Below, in pieces: positions 1-8,186 of a DNA stretch of 64,000 nt. A program made the position numbers and the translations under genes. Position 1 is the first letter of the stretch. Each line of letters begins with the position of its first letter. The stretch is from Granulosicoccus sp045106855 (lineage in GTDB: Bacteria > Pseudomonadota > Gammaproteobacteria > Granulosicoccales > Granulosicoccaceae): NCBI GenBank assembly GCA_045106855.1, contig JBGCFI010000017.1, positions 18,134 through 82,133 of the forward strand. Direction: 5' to 3'. A model generated the notes under the pieces. The model searched no databases. It was given only the letters and a program-made list of their open reading frames with translations, and was not told the DNA's origin.

Positions 1-1
1 G

Positions 2-370
2 GCGCTGTATCGTAGTTTGCCCTTGTATCCCGCCTCGGCAACCGTCAACGACCGTCTTGCTGATGGTCTGCGCAGCAATATAAGCGAAGTGTTTGAAGCT
101 ATCGCACACAACAATCCCTATGCAGCCTGGCATCTAGATACACACCGATTCAACCACATGGTGCTCAAAGCCCTGTTTATTGACGCAAAGCTTGCCCCTA
201 TTATCCAGCTTGAAAAACGTAACAACGCAGAGCTTGCTCAAATGCTGCTCGATACCGCGCGCGAACGTCGTGCAGCGTCTCGCCCCGTTTCGGAAGAACT
301 CTGGGCTCTGGCCATGCCATTCATGACGCAGGATGAAAAAACCGAATTTAATCTGGAGTACGCCGCATGA
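2..370 (+). CDS. eboA: EboA-domain protein, C-terminal part (5' end outside window)
   Basis: The reading frame is open to the window edge (ALYRSLPLYP... in frame), so only the C-terminal ~122 residues are present. The helical sequence with the HLDTHRFNHMVLKALFI stretch and the NAELAQMLLDTARERRAA segment resembles the end of EboA-domain proteins. The stop overlaps the ATG of a TatD-like hydrolase (ATGA), the usual eboA-eboB order. Ebo genes are known from clusters linked to export or processing of small precursors (for example scytonemin in cyanobacteria), but the biochemical role of EboA is not settled. The other ebo genes (UbiA-like, dehydroquinate synthase-like, TIM-barrel, phosphatase) are not downstream here; they must lie upstream or be absent. 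Family assignment rests on sequence feel plus the neighbour. Confidence 0.65.
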   Translation, partial: ALYRSLPLYPASATVNDRLADGLRSNISEVFEAIAHNNPYAAWHLDTHRFNHMVLKALFIDAKLAPIIQLEKRNNAELAQMLLDTARERRAASRPVSEELWALAMPFMTQDEKTEFNLEYAA

Positions 371-1293
371 TGTTCATCGATCCCCATGCGCATATGATCT
401 CGCGTACCACTGACGACTACGAAGCCATGGCCGCCGCAGGTGTGGTAGCGCTGATTGAACCTGCTTTCTGGCAAGGTCAACCACGCACTCATGTAGCCAC
501 GTACGAGGACTACCTATCTTCCATCATCGGCTTTGAACGCTTTCGTGCCAGTCAGTTTGGTATCAGCCATTATTGCACCATCGGACTTAACTCCAAGGAA
601 GCTAATAACGAATCGCTCGCTGAGGACGTCATGCAGATTCTGCCGCGATTTGCACTAAAGGAACGAGTGGTTGCGATCGGTGAAATCGGCTATGACGAAC
701 AAACCGCGCTGGAAGATAAATATTTTCGCGCTCAGCTGGAGTTGTCCAAAGAACTTGGATTACCCGTTTTGGTCCATACACCACATCGAGATAAAAAGGC
801 GGGCACTTTGGCGTCAATGGATGTATGTGAAGAGCACGGTATCGATCCGAGCTGGGTCATTGTTGATCACAACAACGAGGAAACCATTGACGAGGTACTG
901 GATCGTGGCTACTGGGCTGCGTTTTCAGTCTATCCATCGACAAAGATGGGCAGCGAGCGCATGGTCGCTCTGCTTCAGCAATATGGTGGCGAACGCATTA
1001 TCGTCAATTCTGCCTGCGACTGGGGAATCTCGGAACCGCTAGCAGTAGCAAAGACAGCAACGCTTGCGTTATCAAGAGGTGTTAGCCGCGAAGCAGTAGA
1101 GCTGGCTTGTTACGCCAATGCACTTGAAGCCTATGGTAAAAGCGGACAGATAAACGAATCCGACTGGCTGGATGCAGCACCAGTTGACCAGCGCGATACC
1201 TTTGAAGGCAATTCTATACTGCGCGGCGGGCGGGAGCCTGTTATCCAGACGCCAAAAGTGCAACGACAAGCGGGCAACCTGATAATCAAGTAG
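367..1293 (+). CDS. eboB: TatD-family metal-dependent hydrolase (EboB-like)
   Basis: A 308-residue TIM-barrel hydrolase. Near the N-terminus (residues ~4-8) is the metal-binding motif IDPHAHM. Further metal-ligand candidates are the VAIGEIGYDEQ segment (Glu), LPVLVHTPH (His), WVIVDHNNEE (His) and NSACDWG (Asp), in TatD-like order. It starts with ATG overlapping the eboA stop by 4 bp, so the two are translationally coupled. TatD relatives are metal-dependent nucleases or esterases; the substrate of the Ebo version is unknown. It ends 28 bp from a convergent CBS-domain gene, so this is the 3' end of the ebo transcript. Amidohydrolase-superfamily membership is clear; the EboB name comes mainly from the EboA neighbour. 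Confidence 0.75.
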   Translation: MMFIDPHAHMISRTTDDYEAMAAAGVVALIEPAFWQGQPRTHVATYEDYLSSIIGFERFRASQFGISHYCTIGLNSKEANNESLAEDVMQILPRFALKERVVAIGEIGYDEQTALEDKYFRAQLELSKELGLPVLVHTPHRDKKAGTLASMDVCEEHGIDPSWVIVDHNNEETIDEVLDRGYWAAFSVYPSTKMGSERMVALLQQYGGERIIVNSACDWGISEPLAVAKTATLALSRGVSREAVELACYANALEAYGKSGQINESDWLDAAPVDQRDTFEGNSILRGGREPVIQTPKVQRQAGNLIIK

Positions 1294-1321
1294 CCACTAC
1301 ACTGATGGGCATCTACTCAAA

Positions 1322-1750
1322 CTACCCCTGTATGTATTCAGTCAGTTGACTGATTACCTCTTCCTGGTCAGCTATTCGGCTGCGTACCAGGTCGCCAATT
1401 GATATCACACCCATCAGTTTTTCGGCATCTAGTACAGGCAGGTGTCTTATGCGATGTTCGGTCATCAGCGCCATGCATTCATCGACGGTATGATCTGGCG
1501 AAACACATACCACTGATGAGGACATAACCTCACTGACAGGTGTAGTGTCGGAACGCAAACCAGCAAGAATGACGTTACGTGCATAATGCCTTTCGGTCAG
1601 GATTCCGGCCAGACGGTCATCTTTGACTATGACCACAGATCCGATATCACGTTCTGCCATTAGGCGAACAGCATCAAGAACGGTACTTTCAGGCGCCATC
1701 GTAATGATTTTATCGTTCTTGCTTTCAAGCAGCTGCCCCGCAGTATTCAT
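1322..1750 (-). CDS. CBS-domain pair protein
   Basis: A 142-residue protein made almost entirely of two CBS motifs (Bateman module): residues ~16-70 (MAPESTVLDAVRLMAERDIGSVVIV) and ~78-135 (VVCVSPDHTVDECMALMTEHRIRHLPVLD...MGVISIGDLVRSRI). Such stand-alone pairs bind adenine nucleotides and act as energy or redox sensors, or as regulators of partner enzymes; no catalytic domain is present. It is monocistronic, convergent with the eboB-like gene and separated by ~105 bp from the end of the downstream ABC operon. Function beyond nucleotide sensing cannot be read from the sequence. Confidence 0.85.
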   Translation of the reverse strand: MNTAGQLLESKNDKIITMAPESTVLDAVRLMAERDIGSVVIVKDDRLAGILTERHYARNVILAGLRSDTTPVSEVMSSSVVCVSPDHTVDECMALMTEHRIRHLPVLDAEKLMGVISIGDLVRSRIADQEEVISQLTEYIQG

Positions 1751-1854
1751 AGGCGATCTCCAGTTGGTGTGTGCATCAGTATCTCACTGAGTCCCTACTC
1801 ACAGCAATCAGACTACTACTTCGGAGAGTTAGTTTGCAATGACACTTGCAGACA

Positions 1855-2556
1855 TTACACCGACAAATAAGCCTCTCGAATCTCGGGCTGGGCGTCTAGA
1901 TCGGCGAATGTACCATCGTACTTCTTAAGTCCGCCTTCTATAATGACCGCCCTGTCCGATACCATTCTGGCAAAGTGCAGATTTTGTTCGGACAACAAAA
2001 CCGGCAGACCTTCCGCTTTCAGTTTGATAATAGTGTGAGCCATCTGTTCCACGATAACAGGCGCTATTCCTTCACTGGGCTCATCGAGTAACAGAAGACG
2101 AGGGTTACCCATCAAGGTACGGGCAATAGACAACATCTGCTGCTCACCACCCGACAGCGCCTTGCCGCGGTTGTTACGCCGCTCGGCCAGGTTGGGAAAC
2201 AGTTCAAACAGGATTTCAGTGGTCCACTCGAATACACCCTCTCTGGGAGCCTGTCGCCCGACTTCCAGATTCTCGCTGATGGTCAGATCGGTGAAGATTC
2301 TGCGCTCTTCCGGAACATAGCCAATGCCCAGTTGTGCCACGCGATGTGTGGGCATCCCAATAAGTTCATGACCTTCAAAACGAACTGAACCGTTGCCGGG
2401 CTTGACCAGTTGCATGATCGATTTAACGGTGGTGGTTTTACCGGCACCATTTCTACCCAGTAGTGACACCACCTCGCCGGCTCCAACTTTGAAACCAAGA
2501 TCGCGCAATATGTGCGCACGGCCATAAAAGCTGTTTACCGCTTCTAACTCAAGCAT
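1855..2556 (-). CDS. livF: Branched-chain amino acid-type ABC transporter, ATPase (LivF-like)
   Basis: A 233-residue ATPase of the LivF class: Walker A GRNGAGKTT, signature LSGGEQQMLSIARTLM, Walker B LLLLDEPSEG, and the LivF-typical N-terminus MLELEAVNSFYG. The ATG at 2556 is preferred over an upstream ATG because the protein then starts like its family and overlaps the preceding LivG-like gene by 8 bp (ATG embedded in its last codons). It is the last gene of the Rieske-liv operon and would energise import together with the LivG-like partner. The substrate is not determined by the ATPase; the operon context with a Rieske oxygenase argues against ordinary leucine/isoleucine/valine uptake. Confidence 0.9.
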   Translation of the reverse strand: MLELEAVNSFYGRAHILRDLGFKVGAGEVVSLLGRNGAGKTTTVKSIMQLVKPGNGSVRFEGHELIGMPTHRVAQLGIGYVPEERRIFTDLTISENLEVGRQAPREGVFEWTTEILFELFPNLAERRNNRGKALSGGEQQMLSIARTLMGNPRLLLLDEPSEGIAPVIVEQMAHTIIKLKAEGLPVLLSEQNLHFARMVSDRAVIIEGGLKKYDGTFADLDAQPEIREAYLSV

Positions 2557-3334
2557 GGTCCCGACTACCTTGCGGCTCATTGTTAAAGACACTACCACCG
2601 CCGAGATAAACTGCTTGTACCATGGGGTCATTGCGAATAGTGTCGGCCGTGCCTTCGGCGATCAGTTCCCCCCGGTTAAGCACCATGATGCGATGTGCGT
2701 GTGCAAATACTACGTCCATGTCGTGCTCGGTGAACAACACGCTGATATTACGCTCCTCCACTATCTGCGCTGTTAAAGCCATTAGCGCGATACGCTCACT
2801 GGGCGCCATGCCCGCTGTAGGTTCGTCCATCAACAGCAACGAAGGATCGTGGCACATGGCGATCGCAAGCTCCAGCCGCTTAAGATCACCATAAGCAAGA
2901 ATCGAACAGGCGCGCTCGGACTGCTCTGGCATTCCTACCAGCTCCAGCAAGCTCATGGCCTCGTCACGATAAAGCCGAGTGGCATACGGGAGCACGGAAA
3001 ACAATCGTTTGTGATGTGAAATCAGTGCCATTTGCACGTTTTCTATCACCGTCATGGATTGATAGGTACCGGTTATCTGAAACGTACGCCCGACACCTTT
3101 GCGCCAGACTTTGCGCGGCTTCATACCGGTGATGCGCTGATTGTGCAGGAATACATCCCCGCTGCTGGGTTTCAGCTGCCCCATCAACATGTTGAAACAG
3201 GTTGTTTTGCCAGCGCCATTGGGGCCGATTAGTGCAAGCAACTCGCCTTTGTCTACTTGAAAATTGACATCGGTTACGGCGTGAATCCCACCAAACGATT
3301 TGCTCAGATTGCTTACCTTGAGTACAGCCGTCAT
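2549..3334 (-). CDS. livG: Branched-chain amino acid-type ABC transporter, ATPase (LivG-like)
   Basis: A 261-residue ATPase of the LivG class: Walker A GPNGAGKTTCFN, the LivG insertion GVGRTFQITGTYQSMTVIENV, signature-region ILAYGDLKRLELAIAM (the family uses LSYGxxR/KxLE instead of LSGGQ), and Walker B LLLMDEPTAG. It starts at an ATG overlapping the permease stop by 4 bp and ends inside the start of the LivF-like gene. It forms the ATPase heterodimer of the importer with LivF. Confidence 0.9.
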   Translation of the reverse strand: MTAVLKVSNLSKSFGGIHAVTDVNFQVDKGELLALIGPNGAGKTTCFNMLMGQLKPSSGDVFLHNQRITGMKPRKVWRKGVGRTFQITGTYQSMTVIENVQMALISHHKRLFSVLPYATRLYRDEAMSLLELVGMPEQSERACSILAYGDLKRLELAIAMCHDPSLLLMDEPTAGMAPSERIALMALTAQIVEERNISVLFTEHDMDVVFAHAHRIMVLNRGELIAEGTADTIRNDPMVQAVYLGGGSVFNNEPQGSRDHA

Positions 3335-5178
3335 GAGCGGCCTCCCTTGCCGCGCTCTGCCAGGGAGCGCAGTGAGCCCACGATGCCTGTCGGTGCAAGC
3401 ACCACCACCACAATGATCAGTAATCCCAGTGCAAGGCGCCAGTATTCAAGGCGCGTCAGATAATCCTTGACCAGCTCTAATGAAGCCGCGCCAACAACGC
3501 CACCGGAGAGCGTTTTCACACCGCCAAGAAAAACCACAATCAGCCCATCGAACGACTTGGCAATTTCAAGCTCATTCGGGAAGATACTGCCCTTGGAGAA
3601 TACGAACAATCCCCCCGCTACACCTGCAAGAATACCGGCAACGGTAAATGCCATCCATTGAACACGTTTGGTATCGATACCGGTGGCTTCTGCCTGACGT
3701 TGGGAATCGCGTGCTGCACGTAGTGCATAACCGAACGGTGAGTGGGCCATATGCCTTAGCAGAATGATACCGCCAACACCCACAATAACCGTGAAATAGA
3801 AATAGCTGTTTGCCTCTGACAACCATTGCGCAGGCCAGATGTTCACCAACCCGTCATCACCGCCAGTAAACTCGTCCCACTGAAACACCAGCGACCACAA
3901 GAGCTGTGCCAGCGCCAGCGTGAGCATGGCGAAGTACACGCCGGTTAGTCGTAAACATAGCCAACCGATAATCAATGCCGCCATGCCGGCACCAATTGGC
4001 GCTAGCAAAAAAGCAAGTTCCATGGGTGTATTGGCGTGAGTAACGAGCAAGGCTGCAACGTAAGCACCGCCACCGAAGAAAGCGGCATGCCCAAAAGAGA
4101 CGAGACCGCCTATCCCAAGCAGAAAATGCAGACTGGCAGCAAACAGGCAGAAAATAATGATGTCAGTTGTCAGAATGATCAGGAAATGAGAGCCGGCAAA
4201 CGGTAAGGCCACCAGCGCGCAAAGTAGAACAGCAACGAGGATCCGGGCACGACTTCCGGCAGGCTTGATAGGTCTGTCTGGCTCGCCAACCTGACCATGT
4301 TCTCCAGCGACCTCTTCACGTCCGAGAAGCCCATACGGGCGAATGGTCAATACCACAGCCATTACCACGAACATGAGCACCAGCGTACTTTGCGGTAGAT
4401 ACGACACGCCGAACACGTTGAGTACAGAGATGAGCACTGCGGCAATGTATGCACCCGGCAACGATCCCATTCCGCCAATGACGACTACGACAAAAATAGC
4501 CGCCAGGATGTTGAAGTCCATTAATAGATCAGCACCACCCTTGGGTAACTGAATAGCGCCTCCAAGACCTGCCAACGCCGCACCAAGAAAAAACACACCG
4601 GTAAACAGCCAGGACTGGTTGACACCTAGCGCCGCTACCATTTCACGATCCTGGGTTGCAGCTCTTACCAGTACGCCTACTCGTGTCCTGGCGATCAGAT
4701 ACCAGAGTCCGAACAACACAAAAGGCGTCAGCGCGATCATGGCCAGATCGTATTTAGGGACAGGCTCACCCAGGATTCGAATAACGCCTTTGAGTCCCGG
4801 AGCTCGCGGCCCCAGCAAGTCCGTCGCTCCCCAGATCATCAAGGCAAGATCCTGGATAACCAGTATCACCCCAAAGGTGGCTACCAACTGAAATAACTCG
4901 GGTGCTTTATAGACTGGTCTGAGCACCAGTATTTCCACAATCACGCCGACGATACCAACCACAAGGCCAGATAGTAAAACCGCCGCCCAGAATCCTATCG
5001 CGCCGGGTAAAACCTGCATGAGCGAGTAACCGACAAACGCGCCCAGCATATAGAACGAGCCGTGGGCAAAGTTGACAATCCTTGTGACACCGAATATCAA
5101 CGATAAACCGGATGCCACAAGGAAGAGCGTTGCTGCATTGGCAAGGCCAGTCAGCAACTGAGCGATGAACAATCCCAC
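3331..5178 (-). CDS. Fused LivH-LivM ABC transporter permease
   Basis: A single 615-residue polypeptide containing both permease halves that are normally separate. Residues ~1-285 match LivH (start MGLFIAQLLTGLANAATLFL, GVTRIVNFAHGSFYMLGAF, VGVLVRAATQDREMVAALG with the EAA-like loop). Residues ~305-600 match LivM (LLGIGGLVSFGHAAFFGGGAY, LTGVYFAMLTLALAQLL, SPFGYALRAARDSQRQAEATG). A charged linker (~285-305) joins them. The reading frame is intact across the junction with no frameshift signal, so it is a true fusion. Fused LivHM proteins occur in other proteobacterial importers of this family. It lies between the binding protein and LivG in the operon. Confidence 0.9.
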   Translation of the reverse strand: MGLFIAQLLTGLANAATLFLVASGLSLIFGVTRIVNFAHGSFYMLGAFVGYSLMQVLPGAIGFWAAVLLSGLVVGIVGVIVEILVLRPVYKAPELFQLVATFGVILVIQDLALMIWGATDLLGPRAPGLKGVIRILGEPVPKYDLAMIALTPFVLFGLWYLIARTRVGVLVRAATQDREMVAALGVNQSWLFTGVFFLGAALAGLGGAIQLPKGGADLLMDFNILAAIFVVVVIGGMGSLPGAYIAAVLISVLNVFGVSYLPQSTLVLMFVVMAVVLTIRPYGLLGREEVAGEHGQVGEPDRPIKPAGSRARILVAVLLCALVALPFAGSHFLIILTTDIIIFCLFAASLHFLLGIGGLVSFGHAAFFGGGAYVAALLVTHANTPMELAFLLAPIGAGMAALIIGWLCLRLTGVYFAMLTLALAQLLWSLVFQWDEFTGGDDGLVNIWPAQWLSEANSYFYFTVIVGVGGIILLRHMAHSPFGYALRAARDSQRQAEATGIDTKRVQWMAFTVAGILAGVAGGLFVFSKGSIFPNELEIAKSFDGLIVVFLGGVKTLSGGVVGAASLELVKDYLTRLEYWRLALGLLIIVVVVLAPTGIVGSLRSLAERGKGGRS

Positions 5179-5199
5179 AGTAAGAGTATCGCTGGCTAT

Positions 5200-6414
5200 C
5201 TATTTACTGGCTGGGCGCATACTGGCGACTTCTTCATCGCTTGGTAAATAGTCTGCACCGGCTTTGTAAGTCCAGTCGGTCATGACACCACCACCGTCAC
5301 GCAGCACTGTAGTGCCCACAAAGGCGCCCATGGTTGATTGATGATCCTGTGATCGATAGAGAATATTGCCAACCGGTGTGTCCACCTCGAGTCCTATGAA
5401 AGCTTCGCGTATCGCTTCCATCTCTGTTGAACCGGCTTTTGTGATAGCTGCGGCGATGGATTGAGCTGTCATGTAACCCACCAGTGAACCGATTTTCGGA
5501 TTGGCGTCATACTTCGCCATGTAGGCGTCAACAAACACCTTATTAGGTCCGTCTTCAAAGTCATACCAGGGGTAACCGGTAACGGTCCAGCCTTCGGGTG
5601 CCTCATCGGCCAGAGGCTCGAGATACTCAGGCTCGCCGGTTAGCAGGCCGTATACGTTGCGTCCATCGAATAAGCCGCGTGTGCTTCCTTCACGCACAAA
5701 CTTCGCAAGGTCACCACCAAACGTCACGTTGTAGATTGCGTCAGGCTTGGCGCGTTCGATCGCCTGTACCTCGGCTCCCGCATCGATCTTGAATAGTGCC
5801 GGCCATTGCTCGGTAACGAATTCCACATCCGGACGTAAAGCTGTCAGGGCTTTCTTGAATGCCGCAACGGCATCTTTACCATAGGCATAGTTGGGGGCGA
5901 TGGTGGCGTATTTCACAGCATCAGTCTTTGCTGCTTCTTCTGCCAGCATGGCCGCCTGCATGTAGGTGGAGGTGCGCAGACGGAATGTGTAGTCGTTACC
6001 TGCTTCCCACACCAGCGCATCGGCCAATGGTTCCGAAGCAAGATAGACCACTTTTTTCTCTGCAGCAAACGATGACAATGCCAGTCCGATGTTACTCAGA
6101 ATGGTACCGGTCAGCATCGTTACGTTTTCACGACTGACCAGCTCTTCAGCGATTTTAATCGCCTCTCCCGGTTTACCTTGATCATCCCGGTAGATGAATT
6201 CCAAAGGTCGTCCAATAACCCCACCGGCCGCATTTATCTCTTCAAGACCCAGCTCGATACCGTTTTTGTAGGGTTCGGCGAACGCTGCCATTCGCTTGTA
6301 GTGGTTTATTTCGCCAATAACTATGGGATCGGCTGCATTTGCCGCCGCGCTGACGCCCGTCAGCAAGCCCACCGACAATGCTGCCACGACCGTTAAATTT
6401 TTCAAACGTTTCAT
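5200..6414 (-). CDS. ABC transporter periplasmic substrate-binding protein (LivK/Peripla_BP_6 type)
   Basis: A 404-residue exported binding protein: Lys/Arg-rich start MKRLKNL, hydrophobic core TVVAALSVGLLTGVSAAANA and likely signal cleavage after ANAA. The mature part opens with DPIVIGEINHYKRMAAFAEPYKNGIELGLEEINAAGG, typical of amide-type ligand binders of the Leu/Ile/Val family. The ATG at 6414 is chosen over one 15 bp upstream because a GAGGGAAA ribosome-binding site precedes it. Position directly after the Rieske oxygenase gene and before the permease suggests the imported ligand is the oxygenase substrate. Ligand unknown. Confidence 0.85.
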   Translation of the reverse strand: MKRLKNLTVVAALSVGLLTGVSAAANAADPIVIGEINHYKRMAAFAEPYKNGIELGLEEINAAGGVIGRPLEFIYRDDQGKPGEAIKIAEELVSRENVTMLTGTILSNIGLALSSFAAEKKVVYLASEPLADALVWEAGNDYTFRLRTSTYMQAAMLAEEAAKTDAVKYATIAPNYAYGKDAVAAFKKALTALRPDVEFVTEQWPALFKIDAGAEVQAIERAKPDAIYNVTFGGDLAKFVREGSTRGLFDGRNVYGLLTGEPEYLEPLADEAPEGWTVTGYPWYDFEDGPNKVFVDAYMAKYDANPKIGSLVGYMTAQSIAAAITKAGSTEMEAIREAFIGLEVDTPVGNILYRSQDHQSTMGAFVGTTVLRDGGGVMTDWTYKAGADYLPSDEEVASMRPASK

Positions 6415-6455
6415 TCTGCTTTCCCTCATGTGCCTTAGATAGGTGCCTGCGATGG

Positions 6456-7514
6456 CTAGGTTACTGGATCACTCTGGTTTTGCTCTGATTCTATCAACGA
6501 TTCAATTCGACGCCGGTAGACAATGGGTCCTTTGTCTATCGCAAGGCGAATCGGTTTACGTGCCTGCGGTAAACGCTCGGATTTGTCAATGGCTTCGAGA
6601 ATTTCCTTGTCTTCATCGAACGCTACACGAAACATAGCATCCATTTGCTCTGAGGCTTTCTCATCACCTACAGCAGCATTGCGTAAGTGCATCCAGCGAT
6701 CAATGGTGTAGTGCTGATTTACTGGTGTCAGAAAATGTATGGCAAAAATCCGCACGCCTTTATCACGTTCTGATTCTTCAAGCCTGGCACTGACATCGGC
6801 GCTGCCGAAATCGATGACAGCCGTACAGGGCATGTGCAGATAATAGTAATGCCAGCGATCTACATGACCATTGAAACCGCCAAACTTCTGAAAGAAACCA
6901 ACGGGTGGTGCATCTCGAATCCATCGCCACGCTACGAGAACATCGCTGTCAACGTCAACATGTACTGGCACATCTTCGCTGGCTGCATTCCCAAGTGTTG
7001 TCGGGTGCACGAAGCTGACATGCGCCGGGTCAACCAGATTTTCGGCTACATTGAGATAATGTGCCTGCAAGTGCAGAGCGTCGCCCTGATGAGCATGCCA
7101 TTGATCGTTGCTGAACTGGGGCAGATCAAAAACATCATCGGTATTAGCCTTGGCAGGATCACCCATCCAGATGAATACAATATTGTTTTTTTCACACACC
7201 GGATAGGCGCGTACAAATGCCGTTGCCGGAATGTTGTCCTGTCCGGGAATGCGCACACAACGACCGTCGCCATCGAAAGTCATACCATGGTAACCACAGC
7301 GAATACTGTCACTGACAAGCTGGCCTCTGGACAAGGGCAGTTGACGATGCGGACAACGGTCTTCCAATGCTACCACCGAGCCATCGGCCCGACGATAGGC
7401 AACCAGTGCCTGTTCCAGCATGATCAGAGGCTTGAGGCTTTGTGTAAATTCGGATGACCAGCCAGCGACGTACCAGGCGTCGTTTACATAGGCCATACCA
7501 GTGCTGTCATGCAT
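6456..7514 (-). CDS. Rieske non-heme iron oxygenase, alpha subunit (VanA-like)
   Basis: A 352-residue ring-hydroxylating or demethylating oxygenase. The Rieske 2Fe-2S site is seen as C54-P-H56 and C73-GY-H76. The mononuclear iron site lies in the motif N159-x2-D162-x2-H165-x4-H170. Length and start (MAYVNDAWYVAGWSSEF) resemble the vanillate O-demethylase/toluenesulfonate methyl-monooxygenase group, which oxidatively removes methyl groups. It is first in an operon with an ABC importer and divergent from a MarR gene. No reductase partner (VanB-type) is in the window, so electrons must come from an unlinked protein. The start at 7514 is supported by an AAGGGTGAT ribosome-binding site. The substrate is unknown; an N-methylated heterocycle is one possibility given the linked cluster. 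Confidence 0.85.
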   Translation of the reverse strand: MHDSTGMAYVNDAWYVAGWSSEFTQSLKPLIMLEQALVAYRRADGSVVALEDRCPHRQLPLSRGQLVSDSIRCGYHGMTFDGDGRCVRIPGQDNIPATAFVRAYPVCEKNNIVFIWMGDPAKANTDDVFDLPQFSNDQWHAHQGDALHLQAHYLNVAENLVDPAHVSFVHPTTLGNAASEDVPVHVDVDSDVLVAWRWIRDAPPVGFFQKFGGFNGHVDRWHYYYLHMPCTAVIDFGSADVSARLEESERDKGVRIFAIHFLTPVNQHYTIDRWMHLRNAAVGDEKASEQMDAMFRVAFDEDKEILEAIDKSERLPQARKPIRLAIDKGPIVYRRRIESLIESEQNQSDPVT

Positions 7515-7567
7515 GAGCTATCACCCTTGAATGGTGTGTTGCGCTGTTGCGCCTGTTCATGGAATAT

Positions 7568-7587
7568 ACTGTTCGTACACGAACAGT
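7568..7587. promoter_or_regulatory. Perfect palindrome, probable MarR operator (site 1)
   Basis: ACTGTTCGT-ac-ACGAACAGT: two perfect 9-bp arms with a 2-bp spacer, in the 137-bp gap between the divergent Rieske oxygenase and MarR genes. Size and symmetry fit a MarR-family operator. A related site occurs at 16594-16616 before the hydroxylase operon. Confidence 0.75.
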
Positions 7588-7651
7588 TATACCTAATCGC
7601 GGCAGAAGGTCAAGTCTGCCGAGTTTTCCCGTGCTGAGAACCGACTGGCAG

Positions 7652-8092
7652 ATGAACGATAAACGTATGGACAACGGCGATTATGTGCTTGCGGACCAAA
7701 TCGGCCACCTGCTCCGATTGGCAAACCAGCGGCATCTGGAGATCTTTGTGCGGCTCATGCCCGATCTAACACCCACGCAATTCGCACTTTTAGTGGCCCT
7801 GCGCGATCTTGGTGATACATCGCAAAACGAGCTGGGGAGGCATATCGGCATCGACGCAGCTACGACTAACGGCGTGGTTGAACGTTTGTTGAAAAAACAG
7901 TACATCCACTCGAGCACCGATCCGAACGACAAGCGTCGCCTGCGGCTGTCTCTGACCGCCACCGGCCTGCATATCGTAGAGCAGAGTATTCCTCTGGCGC
8001 AGACCATAACTCGCGATACGCTTGACGGCCTGACGCAACGCGAATCATCAAGACTGTTGCAGCTGTTGAAAAAACTGCAGCCACCCGCCTGA
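7652..8092 (+). CDS. MarR-family transcriptional regulator
   Basis: A 146-residue winged-helix regulator. Residues ~40-105 carry the DNA-binding domain: TPTQFALLVALRDLGDTSQNELGRHIGIDAATTNGVVERLLKKQY, with the wing at STDPNDKRRLRLSLTATG. N- and C-terminal helices would form the dimer interface. The ATG at 7652 gives the usual family length; an ATG 15 bp further in is possible, and no strong ribosome-binding site distinguishes them. MarR proteins mostly repress divergent catabolic genes and release DNA on binding a small aromatic or heterocyclic effector. The 20-bp palindrome just upstream and the similar site 9 kb away suggest it controls both the Rieske-liv operon and the hydroxylase operon. 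Confidence 0.9.
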   Translation: MNDKRMDNGDYVLADQIGHLLRLANQRHLEIFVRLMPDLTPTQFALLVALRDLGDTSQNELGRHIGIDAATTNGVVERLLKKQYIHSSTDPNDKRRLRLSLTATGLHIVEQSIPLAQTITRDTLDGLTQRESSRLLQLLKKLQPPA

Positions 8093-8186
8093 ATGGTTTG
8101 CACGCCCCTTAGCGCAAGTGCTTGCACCGTTTTCCTGTTTTATAGCATCATGAATTTTATCTTGTTGTCGCAACCTCGGATCGATC

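Noticed and set aside
6834..7457. 207-codon plus-strand frame opposite the Rieske oxygenase gene
   Set aside because: It lies wholly inside the Rieske gene, whose cofactor motifs are intact; the antisense peptide shows no domain.
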